From NCBI RefSeq assembly GCF_008831285.2, contig NC_045148.1, forward strand, positions 868,001 to 932,000: DNA of 64,000 nucleotides, written 5' to 3'. A program made the position numbers and the translations under genes. Under the pieces are notes generated by a model, which was not told the origin of the DNA, did no database searches, and saw only the letters and a program-made list of their open reading frames with translations. Source of the stretch: Nymphaea colorata (Eukaryota > Streptophyta > Magnoliopsida > Nymphaeales > Nymphaeaceae). Positions within the stretch are counted from its first letter, which is position 1, and every line of letters starts with the position of its first letter. This document shows, piece by piece, positions 33,321 through 46,800 of the stretch.

Positions 33321-35714
33321 CAGTAGATTTCGTGTCAGAAAAGGCTCTATCCGGCCGGCTACAAATGTATTATTGACTGAGAACCTGACATTGCTTTTAC
33401 TTGTAGATTGCATGTCGCGTTTTTCATTTTCTGCACGTCACATTGTTTCCCGGGAGTCGTGTATGTCGGAACTTATCTTCGTTCTGAAACTCATTTATTA
33501 GTCCCAACTCCCACTTCAGCTCTGAATTTATCCCAAAAACCAGTACTTGCCGAGATCAAGATATTGAAGGAGAAGAAATGTGAACATTTAGAGCTTCAAA
33601 AGATAATTTAATTTGACTTCAAGAGGAGTTCCAAATCAAATAAAAATTTAACCCGACTACAACTTTATTTCCTCTAGAAAGAAACGGTACCATTTAAGTG
33701 GTATTCTGGTCGTGACATATTCTCCGAATTTATTGAGATCTGTAGATTTCTAAAGTCATGCAGATTGACTCCTTAAAACAGTACGTCCACCCTCATACTA
33801 AACCTACATAAAACAATTTTCTTTTTCAATTGTATCTTTTCTAATTTGTTAAAAAAAAAAGTGAAAATTTATAGTTTAACATTTAACTTTGATACATTAT
33901 CAATTTATCATCACATTGATCAGCTTTAGTCGGGCTTATTCAAGAAAATCAGATATAATTAATGCCTGAACTTGTTAGTCTAAGTCAGGCTCTGGACTCT
34001 GACCACGTTTTGTTTTCCAAATTGAATGCGCCAAGCTTTTTTTTGGCCCCGATGCGGAGCCTAGGCCTTAGTCAGGCAATGCAAAACTTTGGACTCTGAA
34101 TTTCGACTGCCATCAATCCCAACCTTTCATCTCTGTTTTGAAGAAGATATGTAGATGTGACCTTGCACTCCCCCACAACTACATGTACGCTTCAACAGTG
34201 TCGATTGATAAGATGGAAACTTTTGGTAAACAGTTTGTCTTGATCGTGACCCAATTCATAAAGTACATTATACAATCAGTTCTTATGTTAGGAAACGAGG
34301 ACCTATTTCAGTTATTTTAGTAATTGACATATAAAAAATGTGTACTAACACCTGGTATGAATTGGATAATTTGAATCTATTGTCTCTTGATATATATATA
34401 TATATATGTGTGTATAAAGTTGGTATAAACCAGGCTACTTGTGAAAGAGAAAAACCAGACATATTGAAATTAATTATTAAAATATTTTTTTTGAAATCTA
34501 ACTTTATAAATAAGATCTTAAGAGTGATTTGATGAGAAACATATATTCAATTGGTTGTTTTCTTACTTAAATAATATTCTTTTAATAGTAAAAAAAAATA
34601 AACAGCTCTTTACAACATCAAAATTTTGACAGTATAAATTTCAAATTTTTTCACAAAAAATGACTTGAACTAAAGCACGATTTATATGGCATTAGTGTTT
34701 ATACACATTCTTCGTTCACATCTTGTTTAAAACACACTTTAAGATGAATTTTAGACGTCTGGTTTTTATTCCTTGCCCAAGTGGATGTATATATATGACC
34801 CAGTGATTTCCACTATGGATGATTGTAAAGTCTGCCAAAAGCATATTGTCAGTACTAATAATCGTAGTGGTGTGAATGTCGGTCTTAAAATAAAAAATGA
34901 TACGGAGAACGCGGTTCAGGATTAATTACGTTGAACAGATGATCGCTCAGATTACATGATCTGGCCTCCTCATCTTCCTGTTCCTGTGAAAAAGCGTTCC
35001 CCGGCAAGTTGCCGGCACATGTGACTGCCAGAGGCACGCCATGAAAGGAAAGCCTTACTTCTTCTAGGCTCTTCCACTTGCCCTTCGCGTTGCTGTACAT
35101 TGGAACTTCCGCTTTTTACTTAGCACGGGTGTTTGCTTTTAACCACGCACTGGTCTCGTGGTGCACATTTCATGTATGGTCGTCCACCCGTTCGGACCGA
35201 CCTTCGATGATCCGGAACCTTATTTCAGAAGGTGTTGGCAGTAATATATTGTGACCTGAAACCAAGAATGGGTTTAGTGTTATTTTACTTGTAAAGAAGA
35301 ATAATATTATGTTCTTGAAAAGCATGTTTTACTACATATTTTCTTTTTAAAGCATAAAGTTTGTTCTTATATGTATATTTATAGATCTAACAATCAAATG
35401 CTGGTTATAACCACATCATGTTTTATGGAATAAGAACATATAGTTTATTAGCAGTGTGTTCTAAGCCCCTCACCTTATAGATAAATAAGTTGAATAAGGA
35501 TGTATCGGATTCATAGTTGGATAGTGGACACCTCTATCTATTAATAGTCTTCCTGACTTAATCTACCAAAAATTATAACATGGTTAAAAGCTGAAAATCG
35601 GTTTCTATGAGCAATCTCCTGTGAATAGGATCCACAAACTTTTGTCTGTGTTAGGATGGCCTGTACTGAGATCCAAATCAAGAATCTATAACGATTACTG
35701 GATAGCATTGTACA

Positions 35715-36112
35715 CAAGCCGAGTCAAGTTTAAGCTCGGATAGCTTGAGTTGAGTCGATTTATATCTTGCTCAAACTAAGCTCCACTCGAGCTCGAGTCG
35801 AGCTGTTCAAGGTTAAGTCGAAGTTCACTCAATAGACCGATGGAATTCCGGCTCGAGCTTGACTCGTTTAAGCTTATTTGCCAACTCTCCATTTGAATTG
35901 ATCTCTTTCCTTGGCTTTAAATTTAGAAATTACAAAGAAAACCTAAAAAATTAAATGAACTTAAGTTTAATCAAGTCGAATTCATCTAACTTGAACTTGA
36001 CTCTTATAAGCTTGAGTTTTCAGTTAAGCACGAGCTCAACTCATTTACAAAAGAGTCGCCAAGCAAGTCCAAATCGAGTTTGGGTTGGTTCGACTCGTTG
36101 TACAGCCCTTAA
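35715..36112 (+). repeat. GAGCTCGAG-rich repeat element, copy 1
   Basis: Dense in words such as CTCGAGCTCGAGTCGAG, GGCTCGAGCTTGACTCG and CACGAGCTCAACTC, and ending GACTCGTTGTACAGCCCT. A second copy in the same orientation lies at 53062-53362 and ends CGACTCG...CACCCC. Repeats of this character are known as parts of non-autonomous plant DNA transposons; the class is not proven here. Confidence 0.55.
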
Positions 36113-36728
36113 TGCCGGAACAAAATAATCTACGAATTTAACCAGTGAAATAACAAGGATCCGTCTCGCGTTATGACAACGGGATGAGGATACTATAGTG
36201 GAAACATGGATCAACAATGTGTGGGTAGATAAGATCCAAGTTTGTGATTTTGATGAATCAAAATTGCTTGCTGTTGGGACGGTTCATGAGCTTTCATGGT
36301 GCGGCCGGCAAACACTTGCCTTCTTCTGTAGGGCAGCGTTGAACTCCATGCATGGCTGGTGGTGCTCCACAAGAACCTTTGATGATTGGGACAGATCCAA
36401 CTTGCTTGATGCATTAAGTGAATCTGGACTTCCATCCAACTGCATCTACGTACTTACTTTTTTGCCGGGATGTGGACTATCGGTGACTATCGGGACCATC
36501 CGGATCTGAAATTTTGTACTTATAACCGAGTCCGGATCCAAATATGTCAGGATCTGAATTCTGAGAATTAGAAGAGGCCAAGAGTTCGATACCCAAAAAT
36601 TCATCTTTACGAAGGGCGGTGTGAGAGTGCACTAGAGCTGAAGCCATCAATGAATTTAACTCAACCGAACATGTTAGGATCAGCTATGTCAACGAAATCC
36701 TGGCATGCATTCCGCTTTTCGATAAATT

Positions 36729-36750
36729 CTCTCTCTCTCTCTCTCTCTCT

Positions 36751-36790
<40 letters not shown>
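36729..36790. repeat. Compound (CT)n(TA)n microsatellite
   Basis: CT units (36729-36752) pass straight into TA units (36753-36790). This matches the left half of the hairpin at 62293-62454 but lacks its AG arm. Confidence 0.9.
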
Positions 36791-36793
<3 letters not shown>

Positions 36794-37792
36794 ATGCGAT
36801 GATTGTTGATTTGTTGGCTTGTGCAAGTTCGTGGTCCAGGTATTCTGTTGTAGGTTTTTCAGTTCTTACTTCCATTTCTCTTTGGAATGCTACATTCCTT
36901 ATCATTAGTTCAAGAGAGCGTTGTGGGTGTTCGGGCCAGAACACCTACCCGCATGTTCGTGGAGCATGGTGCCCTTCAAACGGTTCTGCACGAGGAGCAT
37001 TTTGGTTATCATAAAGAAAAAGGGTATTCCAGTCATTTTAGAAAAGTAACTTTTGTCCCTCTCTTTTTTGCTCTTATAGGAGTGGTCTTCTTTTTTCGCA
37101 TACAAGGGCATTTTGGTCATTTTGAACCTCAAACCTGAGTAGACTCTGTCTCTTCTCGTCTTACATCAAACCTTTTTGCTAGTTCAGAAGAGAAAAATGG
37201 AGATCAAATTTGAATCTTATGTCAGACTTGAGATTTTTATTTTGACGAACAGTAAGGTCCAGAGTGGATCTTTCGCGACATAAGCAGGAGCAAGTCACAT
37301 GAAATAGGAAATCAAATACCCCAAAGGGCATTAAGTCCAGGTCCTTTTAAAGCCTTGGCAATGCTTTCATCAACTTTGAGAGTGGTTTTCACATAGGCAG
37401 AACCTCCATGAGCTCTGAGTTGGAACCAGAAACGAACGATTGTAATGTTATACAATGTTTGCCTTTGTCCATAGAGCGAATACTTCTGCAATATCCTATA
37501 AAAATATTAGTATTGCAAATTTATAAGGTTTGCCAAGATGAATGTAGGCATTCCTTGATCTCCTTTCTAACTGTAATCGCCGTACTCTAGCCTGGTTAAA
37601 ATCAACTTCTGCTGTGGCTGCACAAGTCCACACAGGATTACTCTCACTAGTACCAGACTTGAGTATCTAATAGTATTCTCTGTATGAAAAATTGTTGCTA
37701 ATTTCAGATGAACATGAAGAAAGAACCGTTGGAAAGGGGGGAAAATAAAGCACATCAGATTGCAGCCAAAATACAAATTGATACAGCTAGAG

Positions 37793-40700
37793 CTACAACT
37801 CATCTTTTCCAACCACTTTAAGTCCCCAGCTCATGTCTTCACAGTGCTTCACATGTGGGACAAGTTTCCCAGTGTCAGTACCTACCTTAGCTTTGCAGTC
37901 ATAAAAGGGAGGTGCATGAAAACAAGGTTCAATTGACATGGCTCGGCGACAAGGGGGATCTGGCGCAGTGTCATTCTCTGGCTTGTAAAGAATCCATGGC
38001 CTTATGCCTCCAAGTCCTTGAGCTACATATCCAAAAGTAGACCATGCACTTGTAATCAACATATCATTCAAGCTCAAAAGATACATTTCTGCTAATGCCT
38101 TCATGTTATGGATCTCTTTCTCAGTCTGTTGGAACTCTTCATGGCTTGGTTGATAAACACTTATAATGTCACCATTCACGGTTGGATGAGCCCAATACAT
38201 ATTTCTGATCCATTCGAAATAACCACCACTTAGAGAAGTTATAAGAACAGCTTTATGCCTTCTCTTTGGATCATGCCAGGAAGTTACAGGTTCATGCCGT
38301 GATATGTTTGGTAAAATTTCCATATTCCTTGCACATGAAAGTATCTGATCCAGCACGTGCTGAAACGGGCCTTTTCTAGTATCGAAGGTCCTGATTTGAA
38401 TGCCGATTCTCTCGTCTGCATGAGCCAAATAAGCATCATAAAACCTGGTAATCATGCCCCAGACAGAATTTGCTGGGTGGAAAAGATATCGACCCATGTG
38501 GTAAAAGACGGTGTCTTTCTCAGGAAAAAGTCTATTCAGTTCTTCCACAAATTTGGGCATGAGAAATAGAGATGGCACAAAATAATTATCTGTTCTCAAG
38601 AACAGCCAAGGGACTCCTTGGAGGAGAATCTGTTCATCGTCACAAAAGAATAGTTTATCATGCTCATCATAATCATGGGATAGATGCACATACACAAAAG
38701 TTAGTGGAAACAAAGTGGACAAACCACCCTCTTTCTTGCTGCTTAGTTTCAGCATATGGCCATATCTTTCTGGCGAGTTTGTATTAAAATCCTTGAACTG
38801 GTTTAATGGAAAATCTGGGGGAAGTAGCCATGAACCCTCTGGGAATGGTTCACAAAATAAATATGCCAAGTCAACTCTTCCATCAACAAGTAAAATCCTG
38901 TTGCTAAGGAGAGCATAAAGAAATGCTGAAGCAATAGACAAGATCTTGTTCCCAAGTCCACTATTTGCTATCCACACCACATATTGACAATCCGCATTTT
39001 CAGAACTAGAGCCAGGCTTGAGTAAATTTACAGTTTTGTTATATGATGCTGTGTATGGACCACATTTCTTATGAAGAGCTTCATACTTCCTCAGCCTATC
39101 TATAAGATATGCAGAAGGTTTCAATTGTGACTTTTTATGATAACTAGCAGACTGGTACCGGCTAAGGCATGTCCTTTCATCAAATCCATCAGAAAGCAGG
39201 CCACCAAGTAGCTTGTCGTTGAGCTCATCAGAACTTTGAGAATTTTCATTTTCTGAAATATACAAAGACAAAATGAACTCCACACTGGAGAATGGAAAAG
39301 GCAGTGAAATTGAAAGCACGTCATGCACAAGAAGCAAACATAATAACAAAAAACATAATGTTGATGGATTAAACCCAAGGCATCAACAGTTGAATGTTTC
39401 AGGTAGTAGGTAATGGACAAATTTTCAGGAAGGAACCTTTTCTGCTATGTTCAAACTCCTCATTGTGAAATAATTATTACAGTACAAGGGACAGAGGATT
39501 TATAAATAAAAAAATAAAATGACCTAGTGAAGACAACAACAAATCTACACAAGCTTGAATGCACTTGGAAGCAACTTATAACATTGAGAAACTAAACCAG
39601 GTTCCACGTATTTTTCTCTTGGTAGAGCTAACTGATTGAATAACAAACTTGAGTAATCTAAGAAAGAAGCAAAACAAATCTTGCCAATGGAACATGCTAA
39701 TGACCATATCCGTATGAATGTGAGCTCGTGCATAGAAAATTTTGTTGTATATGCATCTGACTTTCTGAATCCACATGTACTTGAGCATATCCCCTGCATA
39801 TATATGTCTTCATATGGAGGCATGTAAATTCAGGACAATCCAACACAAAGCCAAGCCTCAAAGTAAACAGCATTAACATAAACTCCGACCAGTCTGGGTA
39901 GGGTCTCCCCTTATTAGAAAAAAGGTACTAAAGAAAGTAAAAGGACAAATGTCTAATCGGAGATAGAATAGGCTTCAAAAGGTACCATAGTGATTGGGTA
40001 AAAACTTACTTCAAATTTTTCAGTTTCCCAAAGATTATTTAATTCTCATAAAAAAGAATATACCTAGCTCTTCAGTCTTTGATGAGAGGACATGTCATAA
40101 TTAATATGCGTCGTCACTTTCAAGCAAGAGTATGCTAATGTGTTGTACTTCATAATGCCCTTTGTTGTTTGTTTCCCAAGAAAATTACTCTATGCATAAT
40201 CAACATATGAGCTATTGATTAGTGTCACAATGTGATAAATATCAGGTGAAATTGAACAGATCATTCGGAACATGATCATTGAAAGGGAGAGTCGTCAATA
40301 GAGATTTAAGGTGAATTACAAATAATTGTCTGATAGACGACGAATCACAGACATGCTGCTCCACGACCAACATCATCATTCGTCGAGGAGACAAATCGGC
40401 AGTTTTCCTAGGAAATGATGCCAACTAAACTCAATCCCAAACTAATTGAAGAACTTTTCTCGCTCTCCTCATCAACATATCATCATAAACAACTTGTTCT
40501 AAGGTTCCAAATTGCGGAAAATATCCAAACCACTGAGGGAGACAAATAAGAAAATCAGCAACACCAAACTCATTCCTTAGGGAAAATTCACAATCAAACC
40601 AACAATACACAAGAACAACTGAACCCCAAAACTAGATCCAAAGCAGATCTCCATGCATTCACATAAAATTTCACCACTCTTCCACCGAAAACGAAAACAA

Positions 40701-41062
40701 GTAACTATCAAAGAGCAAAAAACCGTACCTTCCTTAGCCTCCCCTTCTAAATTTCTGCCTCCTATAACCCCGTCGAATCCATCTACCATCTTCCCTCCAT
40801 TTCCGAGATCTCCACCAAAACCACTCCCTCGGTACAAATTCTGCCCACTGCTGACACTGCTAATAGTGTACCGTCCAAGTGGGGGATCTTGGTACACGAA
40901 GCTCAGCGTGACAAACAATGACAAAACCACCAGGCACCCACCAAGGATCACGGTCCCTCTGCCCATGCTCATGAACAGCTTCTTCACTGGAGATCTTAGC
41001 CGAGTACCCCTCTCAGCGGCGGAATTCCCCTGGTCGGGTTCCTGCCTCGTGGACCTCTTCAT
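37793..41062 (-). CDS. GT37 galactoside alpha-1,2-fucosyltransferase (2 exons, 597 aa)
   Basis: Exon 1 is 41062-40729 and exon 2 is 39252-37793; the 1.5-kb intron is GT-AG and the joined frame is 1794 nt. The product is a type II membrane protein: short basic cytosolic N-terminus, one span at about 37-57 (TVILGGCLVVLSLFVTLSF), a Gly-rich stem, then a lumenal catalytic domain. Family landmarks are CQYVVWIANSGLGNKILSIA, the nucleotide-sugar motif IGIQIRTF (394-401), ALITSLSGGYFE-like VLITSLSGGYFEWI and LNDMLITSAWSTFGYVAQG. GT37 enzymes add fucose from GDP-fucose to galactose or arabinose on wall xyloglucan, pectin or arabinogalactan proteins in the Golgi; which acceptor applies here cannot be read. 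The ATG at 41062 is the first true ATG in frame. The next gene upstream (GT14) has the same orientation. Confidence 0.95.
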
Positions 41063-42654
41063 GTATATCAAGTCCCGCGGGTGAACTTAAAACCTCTCCA
41101 CGGTTTCCGGTGGCAAAAGAGTCGATTCAGTCTACACGATGGAAGAGCTTGCAGAAAATAAAGGAGAAAATGTGGGACTCTGATATCAGGAATTAGTCTA
41201 AAGCATTCTCAAGTTATGAGCAAGAAACGGCCACAAAAGCCCAAGTTTTGCTTCTCCCCTTGGATCCCTAAAAGGGCAAGGCAGTCGTGTGCTCCTTGTC
41301 CTCGTCTCAATCAATATTTGAATTTTCTATAAAAGGAAATGAGTTTTAAAATGAGCTTTTAGTGCTCATATATATATATATATATATATATACCCAGTTA
41401 AACAGTTTTGATTGGGCCTATGAGTGGTAACCATGACTCTTATTTTTTTTTTCAAAAGTTTCAAGTTTTTACCTTTTTGAAAATAAATGTCATATATATA
41501 TATATACAAACAATACTAAGCATAAGGTCGCCGGTCGTTTACTGATAGTACCCAATATAATCATTTATCTAACAATTAACAAAATCATGAATAATGTCTT
41601 CGAGTAAAGTATAATACCATACGTTCTAGCAGCAGGAAAAGAAAAAGGAGGATTCCTCTCCAAGAATTTTTTTTTCCCCTTAGTGGTGTCAAAATATTAT
41701 GTAGATAGAAAAATTCAGCAACATGTTGCTGCTGAGACACTTATACCTTGGTTAACTGGTAGAACTTAAAATATTAAAAAAGAAATCCCGTCCTAGCGGG
41801 ACTAATAAAAAGTTAAGTATAGTTTAACATCCAATCCCCAATATAAATGCATATATCAACTGTGTAATGTTGCACTTCGCAGGCATAATAAGTTTAATAA
41901 TTATGTGAATGAAGACTGGAAATTCCTCTTTCAAAGGCACATTGTACTCCTTGAAAATGACTATTTGGCTCCCCCCCCTTCTTTTATCTAAAGCTCTTGT
42001 CTATTTAGCTTTCTTGAAAGCAAGCAGCACAGGGAAAGCTGAAAGAAACCCAATGTGTTTGGGACATTTCATCTTATGGAAACAAAGTTCTATGCAACTT
42101 CGACGCAAGAGGCAAAATTTGGGCTTCTTGCTTCTAAGCCACACATAAAGTTTTGAACCTTGCTCCACTCCCATTGTTTCACAAAACTTCTTCATGGTAT
42201 GGTTTTTTTAACTCAAACATGAGATAGAAAGTGATTTAAGATCCTTAGAAATCTCATATCCATGGATCCAGATCTTCAGATCTGAGGTTCTTAACGAATA
42301 AAGTGGATCTGAAATCCACAGTCAGAAAATAAATCCACTATTCGCTTAGAAAATGGATCTCACAAGCTGTAGATTTCAGATTAGCCTCGGTGTACCCACA
42401 AAGTCAAGAATACGGCCTAGCTGTTCGGCAAATGTCTGTCTTCAAGCAGTCTATGTCGTCAGAGATATAGCACAAACCAATTGAGGAGAGCCACTTTATC
42501 TATTTTATGGAAAACAACGCTAAGAGTACAGTTGAAGTTGGGCAGACCTTCATTTGTTTATTCCAACAAAGATACATCTCAAATGCTTAACTATTGACCT
42601 TCTTCAATTTTAAATGTGAAATCCCTAGCCAGCTGGGCGAAGCTGGAGTAGAGA

Positions 42655-42890
42655 TGTCAATGAATCAAATTCAGATCAGATGCTGGTCAGTTTGATTTAG
42701 AATCATGTTCCAATACCAAGTTTGGATTTTTACATATAACTGAACTCAAATTCCCATGAAAGTCAGTGGCATACCTTCATCCAATTACTAACCACGTGTC
42801 ACTTTTTTTTCCTATAAAATCCAACTACTCAAATTTGAATTCAGCTTAAATGTCGGATTATATCCCAACCAATGACATCTCCATCCAAGA
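42655..42890. mobile_element. Degraded element with GAGATGTCAATG ends
   Basis: The left end is TAGAGATGTCAATGAATC; the right end complements to TGGAGATGTCATTGGTTGGG. About 235 bp, AT-rich, no open frame. The inverted ends suggest a transposon remnant; no target-site duplication could be fixed. Confidence 0.4.
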
Positions 42891-43460
42891 GATACACATT
42901 CACATGTTATCAATGAAATTTCTTCTTTCTTTCTATTTGATCCATGCGCACGCTAGGGAAATTGTCTTCCTTAGATCGTCCACAACAGACTTAGCGTAAA
43001 ATGCCTTCCCTAGTATAAGCAGAGTTATCCTAGTATAAAAAAAAATACTAGAATGCAGCATTTCCCAGTTTTTCAGATCCTGATCAACTGAATCCGCTTC
43101 ATGAGACTACCATCGGACCTGGAATCTAAGCTCAGGTTGGAGAACATAGCTGAATCCACAAGTGATTATTTCTTACTTACCTGATGAAAGACACGAGTTA
43201 AAATCATACGATGGTTAGCTAACCTTTACAACATTAAAACTGCTTGTTAGTTCCAGCGGAACACCCTTTCCAATTGAGTCTCATGTGCCAACCAGCGACT
43301 AAGTATTCAACTGCTGCATTTCTCAGCAGATTGCCCCTGAGATTAGAACGACAATTACGATTAAAATATATGTAAAAGTAGCCCGCACTGTTTGTGAAAA
43401 GAACAGAGGGAAACTAAAAAGAGATTGAATTGAAGAGAAGAGCTGTGATCTCCGAAACAT

Positions 43461-43461
43461 G

Positions 43462-43497
<36 letters not shown>

Positions 43498-43498
43498 C
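43461..43498. repeat. Compound (CA)n(TA)n microsatellite
   Basis: About 12 CA units pass into TA units. It lies downstream of the GT14 stop codon. Confidence 0.9.
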
Positions 43499-43876
43499 AT
43501 TGACAAAAAAACTAATTCCATCATGTTTGTGAACGGATAACATAGAGGAAGATACCAAGAACAGAACAAAATAGAGATTTACAATTTCAATTAATCCTGG
43601 TTTAGCAAGAATCAAGTATTCCAATAACATACCAATGAATGCCCAAAATTTCTTATTTTAACATGTTATGGGGGAGAAAACAAAACAGCTAAAAAATTAG
43701 CCTCTCAGGTAGCCTGCATATGTGGCGTGAGTATGTTGCAGCTGGACTCCAGTGGGGCTTCCGGTTGGCATCGAGGTCGCTTCTATGATCAGGGCAAATC
43801 CAATTTACAAATGCAGAACATAGAAGCTGCATCAGAAGCCCAAGAATGGTTTAAAGAATATTGGGAGTGACCAAAT

Positions 43877-46800
43877 TTAACTAGCTTCAGTATAATTAGA
43901 GAAAATCTCAAGTAAATTGCCCAATGTCTCTGGAAAGAACTTCCTTGCGAATAAATAACATGGCCGCCCCACACCATTCCATAAGCATGGCTGTTTAGTT
44001 CTGACTTTCTGAAAGAATAAAACAAAAGACTGTCAATACTAGAAGACGTCCACACAATTACATGTAAACAAGAAATACACTTTCAAGAGTTTGGAAGGTT
44101 CTAGAAGTCTAATTAGTCACACGCCTTAGGGTGGCTGCATTTTGTGGTTTATGGTTTCAGACAGATCACTAGGTCAGACATATGAGAAGAAATATTAGAA
44201 ACTTTATCTGTTGATAAAACTTTCAGGCACCGCCTAAGAATGTGATTGTCAATCTGCTTAAAAACTATAAAGCAACACATACCTTCTCATCACTTGAAAC
44301 ATGTGTACTCTCATCAATGGACTGTGGAAGAAAGAACAACATTAAAATGTCAACATCAACAAGATGAGAGCAAATAACATTACGGGAAAAGTTATGCATA
44401 AAGACAAATAATACCGTGATATTCTTCAGCAGCTCATAATTAACATCCTGTGCCCTGTACATTTTGGGATGCCATTTACCTTCAGACCAGTCAACATGTG
44501 TCACAGACCAATTTGATATTCCACCAGGGTCCACCAACTGCAAGCCCAATGTAGAAAGTCAAATATTCCACTGAAATGGGGTAGTTTTGCAAATTTAAAT
44601 AGAATAAATTTATCTAGCAAGGACAAAAGAGGGTTGTTGAATGAGCTGACATGGAAAAATGTTGGCAAATAATGCTCATCGGCATAGCAATTATGGCCAT
44701 CAACACCAGGCTGCAATATTAACAGAAAATCTTATTAGAATCATGATATTATTTCACAAAATATATATCCAACCATCAAATATGTGTCAATGCCAAGACT
44801 GAAAAGTGAAAAGTAACATATTACTTGCTCAATTCAGTAGCAACTCAAAAATGAGAACATGATTATAACCAAAAGTGCAAAACTCATTCCTCTTTCACAA
44901 AGTTGCTATCACACGCCTCAACTAACTTCAGTACACAAAAGACAATCACATACACGGTCCAACTTAATTAGCTGAATATATGAAACTAGTGAAGGAAAAA
45001 ATCTGAGTACTACTGGCTCCTTGTCAAATCTTATTCATCAGAGTAAGGACCATTACGTTGATGGGATCAATGGTTTTCAGGAAGCAGGAAACCCCAACAG
45101 ATTAAATTATGCTAATATTACCATAACAACCATTTTTGCTCATTTTTTGAACTCCATACTACTGCAAGAGTGCTTTGGGACAATTGTTGCAACCCTGATG
45201 TTTGTGCATCTGAAAACATGTTAGAAAGACGATAGAGATGCCACCAGAACCAAAATTTTAAACCATGAAAATTTCAAGATAACACAACAGCAACTAACAC
45301 CAACATCAATGCCCATGTCAAGGCAACCCTATGTGGCGGCCAATGATTGCAAGGGAAATCCAAGAATTATGGGTTCATTTTTCATAGTACATTATTTCAT
45401 GACTTTGTGAACGCAATCAAACTCAAGTTTACAAGCCAAATATAAAATGAACTAATAAACTTCAGTTATGCTTGAGATCTGCTAGTAGCAATACAGAAAC
45501 AGACTTTGACATAAGTCAGTCAAATACCATGCAAAATTGCTTGAATTTTGAATAGTACAGGTTGTCAGCTATGACTATCAGTGCATGCTGTCTCTTCATT
45601 GTAAACCACTGCAACAGAAAAGAAGAAAGTTACCGTGCAGTCTCCATGCTCAACCAAATTATAGTTGCAAGACTAACTAGCCATGCTAAATGTTAACATC
45701 CAGGAAAAACGATCAACTCAAAATCAAGAGTTTCTTTTTCCATGTGTACAATGTCAAATCTGTACCCCTATAGTTAGCTTATAACATAAAACTTAAGTAA
45801 TCTTGAAAACATACAGAAAAGAATCAAAGATCATATAATTTTTTATGACTTGATTTTTTTTTTCTCGCCTGTCAACATATGTTCCTTTCCCCTTAAGCAC
45901 TTCCATTTTTTCGTATATTAAGGTGCCGCTCTAAGGAGTGGGGAATATGGACTAATATGAGCAAAAGAACCGTAAAAGCTTGTAGTAGGAGGGTAAACCA
46001 TCAACTCACTTAAATTGATTTTGATGAAACTAGTACCTGTGCACCCTTCCTCCAATCCTCCTTTTCAATTTCTGGTCCCATATGAGTTGAATACCTTCCT
46101 GTTCCATGTGGACCAGGATCATCAAAGCTGAAACAAATTTAAGGCAAAGGAGAAAATAAAAAGATGAGTACCAAAAAATACGCCATCTAAATTTTCCAAA
46201 ATACTTAATCAAAAAAGCAGAAATGAAAAATGGAATTCATGTCTGCTTTTAAAATAAAATGGACCCCAACAATGAGTGGCCAATCTAATATCTGCTTCTA
46301 TTTATTCTTTACTACAAAAGACGCTTTATGGTTCACACTTTGGATGTTCACATCACTTTCAAACTGTAACATTTAATATCAGAGATTATTTTCATGTGTT
46401 ATGTTGTTGAAGAGGTGGGCCATAACATCATTTTTCACCTCCTCGTATGATCATCTGTGTGTTATAAGTACAGAAAGCATATAGAGATTGATCATCATTT
46501 TACCAATAGATCATACTTCAAGGTGACTGGTTCTCAAAGATAGGGTAGACTTGGTCACCAGATTATCGATGTGTTTGTCAAGGTATAGCACTATTTACTT
46601 TTTCTTGTCGACAAACTTGTGATAGTTCCTCTAAGCCCTCTTAACTTTGATGAAAGTGAAGAAGGGTTAGAAAAGTTTAACTTTGAACTCAGAAATAATG
46701 AGCATTCTACTTGCTTCTGTCACGGTGGACATAAAATCCTCCTCTACAGTTCTTCTAGTCATTAGGTGCTTCGTTTCAAGTACCTACTCTCCATCAAATA

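Larger units (their letters stand above)
28500..37792. other. 9.3-kb stretch without a convincing gene
   Basis: Contents seen: a (CT)25 repeat near the ORP4 5' end (28811-28860), TA repeats (29380-29400, 32455-32474), a MITE with target-site duplication (30585-30757), a CACTA-like terminus (33071-33320), an ACTCGAGCTCGAG-rich repeat (35715-36112) and a CT/TA compound repeat (36729-36790). Several short minus-strand frames lie close together at 31799-32453 and could be decayed coding sequence, but I do not recognise them. The remainder is AT-rich with no visible exon structure. Confidence 0.55.
41063..43876. other. Spacer between GT37 and GT14 genes
   Basis: This holds the GT37 promoter and the 3' region of GT14. 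TA repeats lie at about 41370-41392 and 41494-41506. A degraded repeat unit lies at 42655-42890, and a CA/TA compound repeat at 43461-43498. Around 42230-42370 short words AGATCTTCAGATCTGAG and GGATCTGAAATCCAC form local dyads. No coding region is recognised. Confidence 0.55.

Noticed and set aside
36198-36509. 103-codon plus-strand frame
   Set aside because: No recognisable domain, no splice context, lies in repeat-bearing DNA; cannot be supported as a gene.
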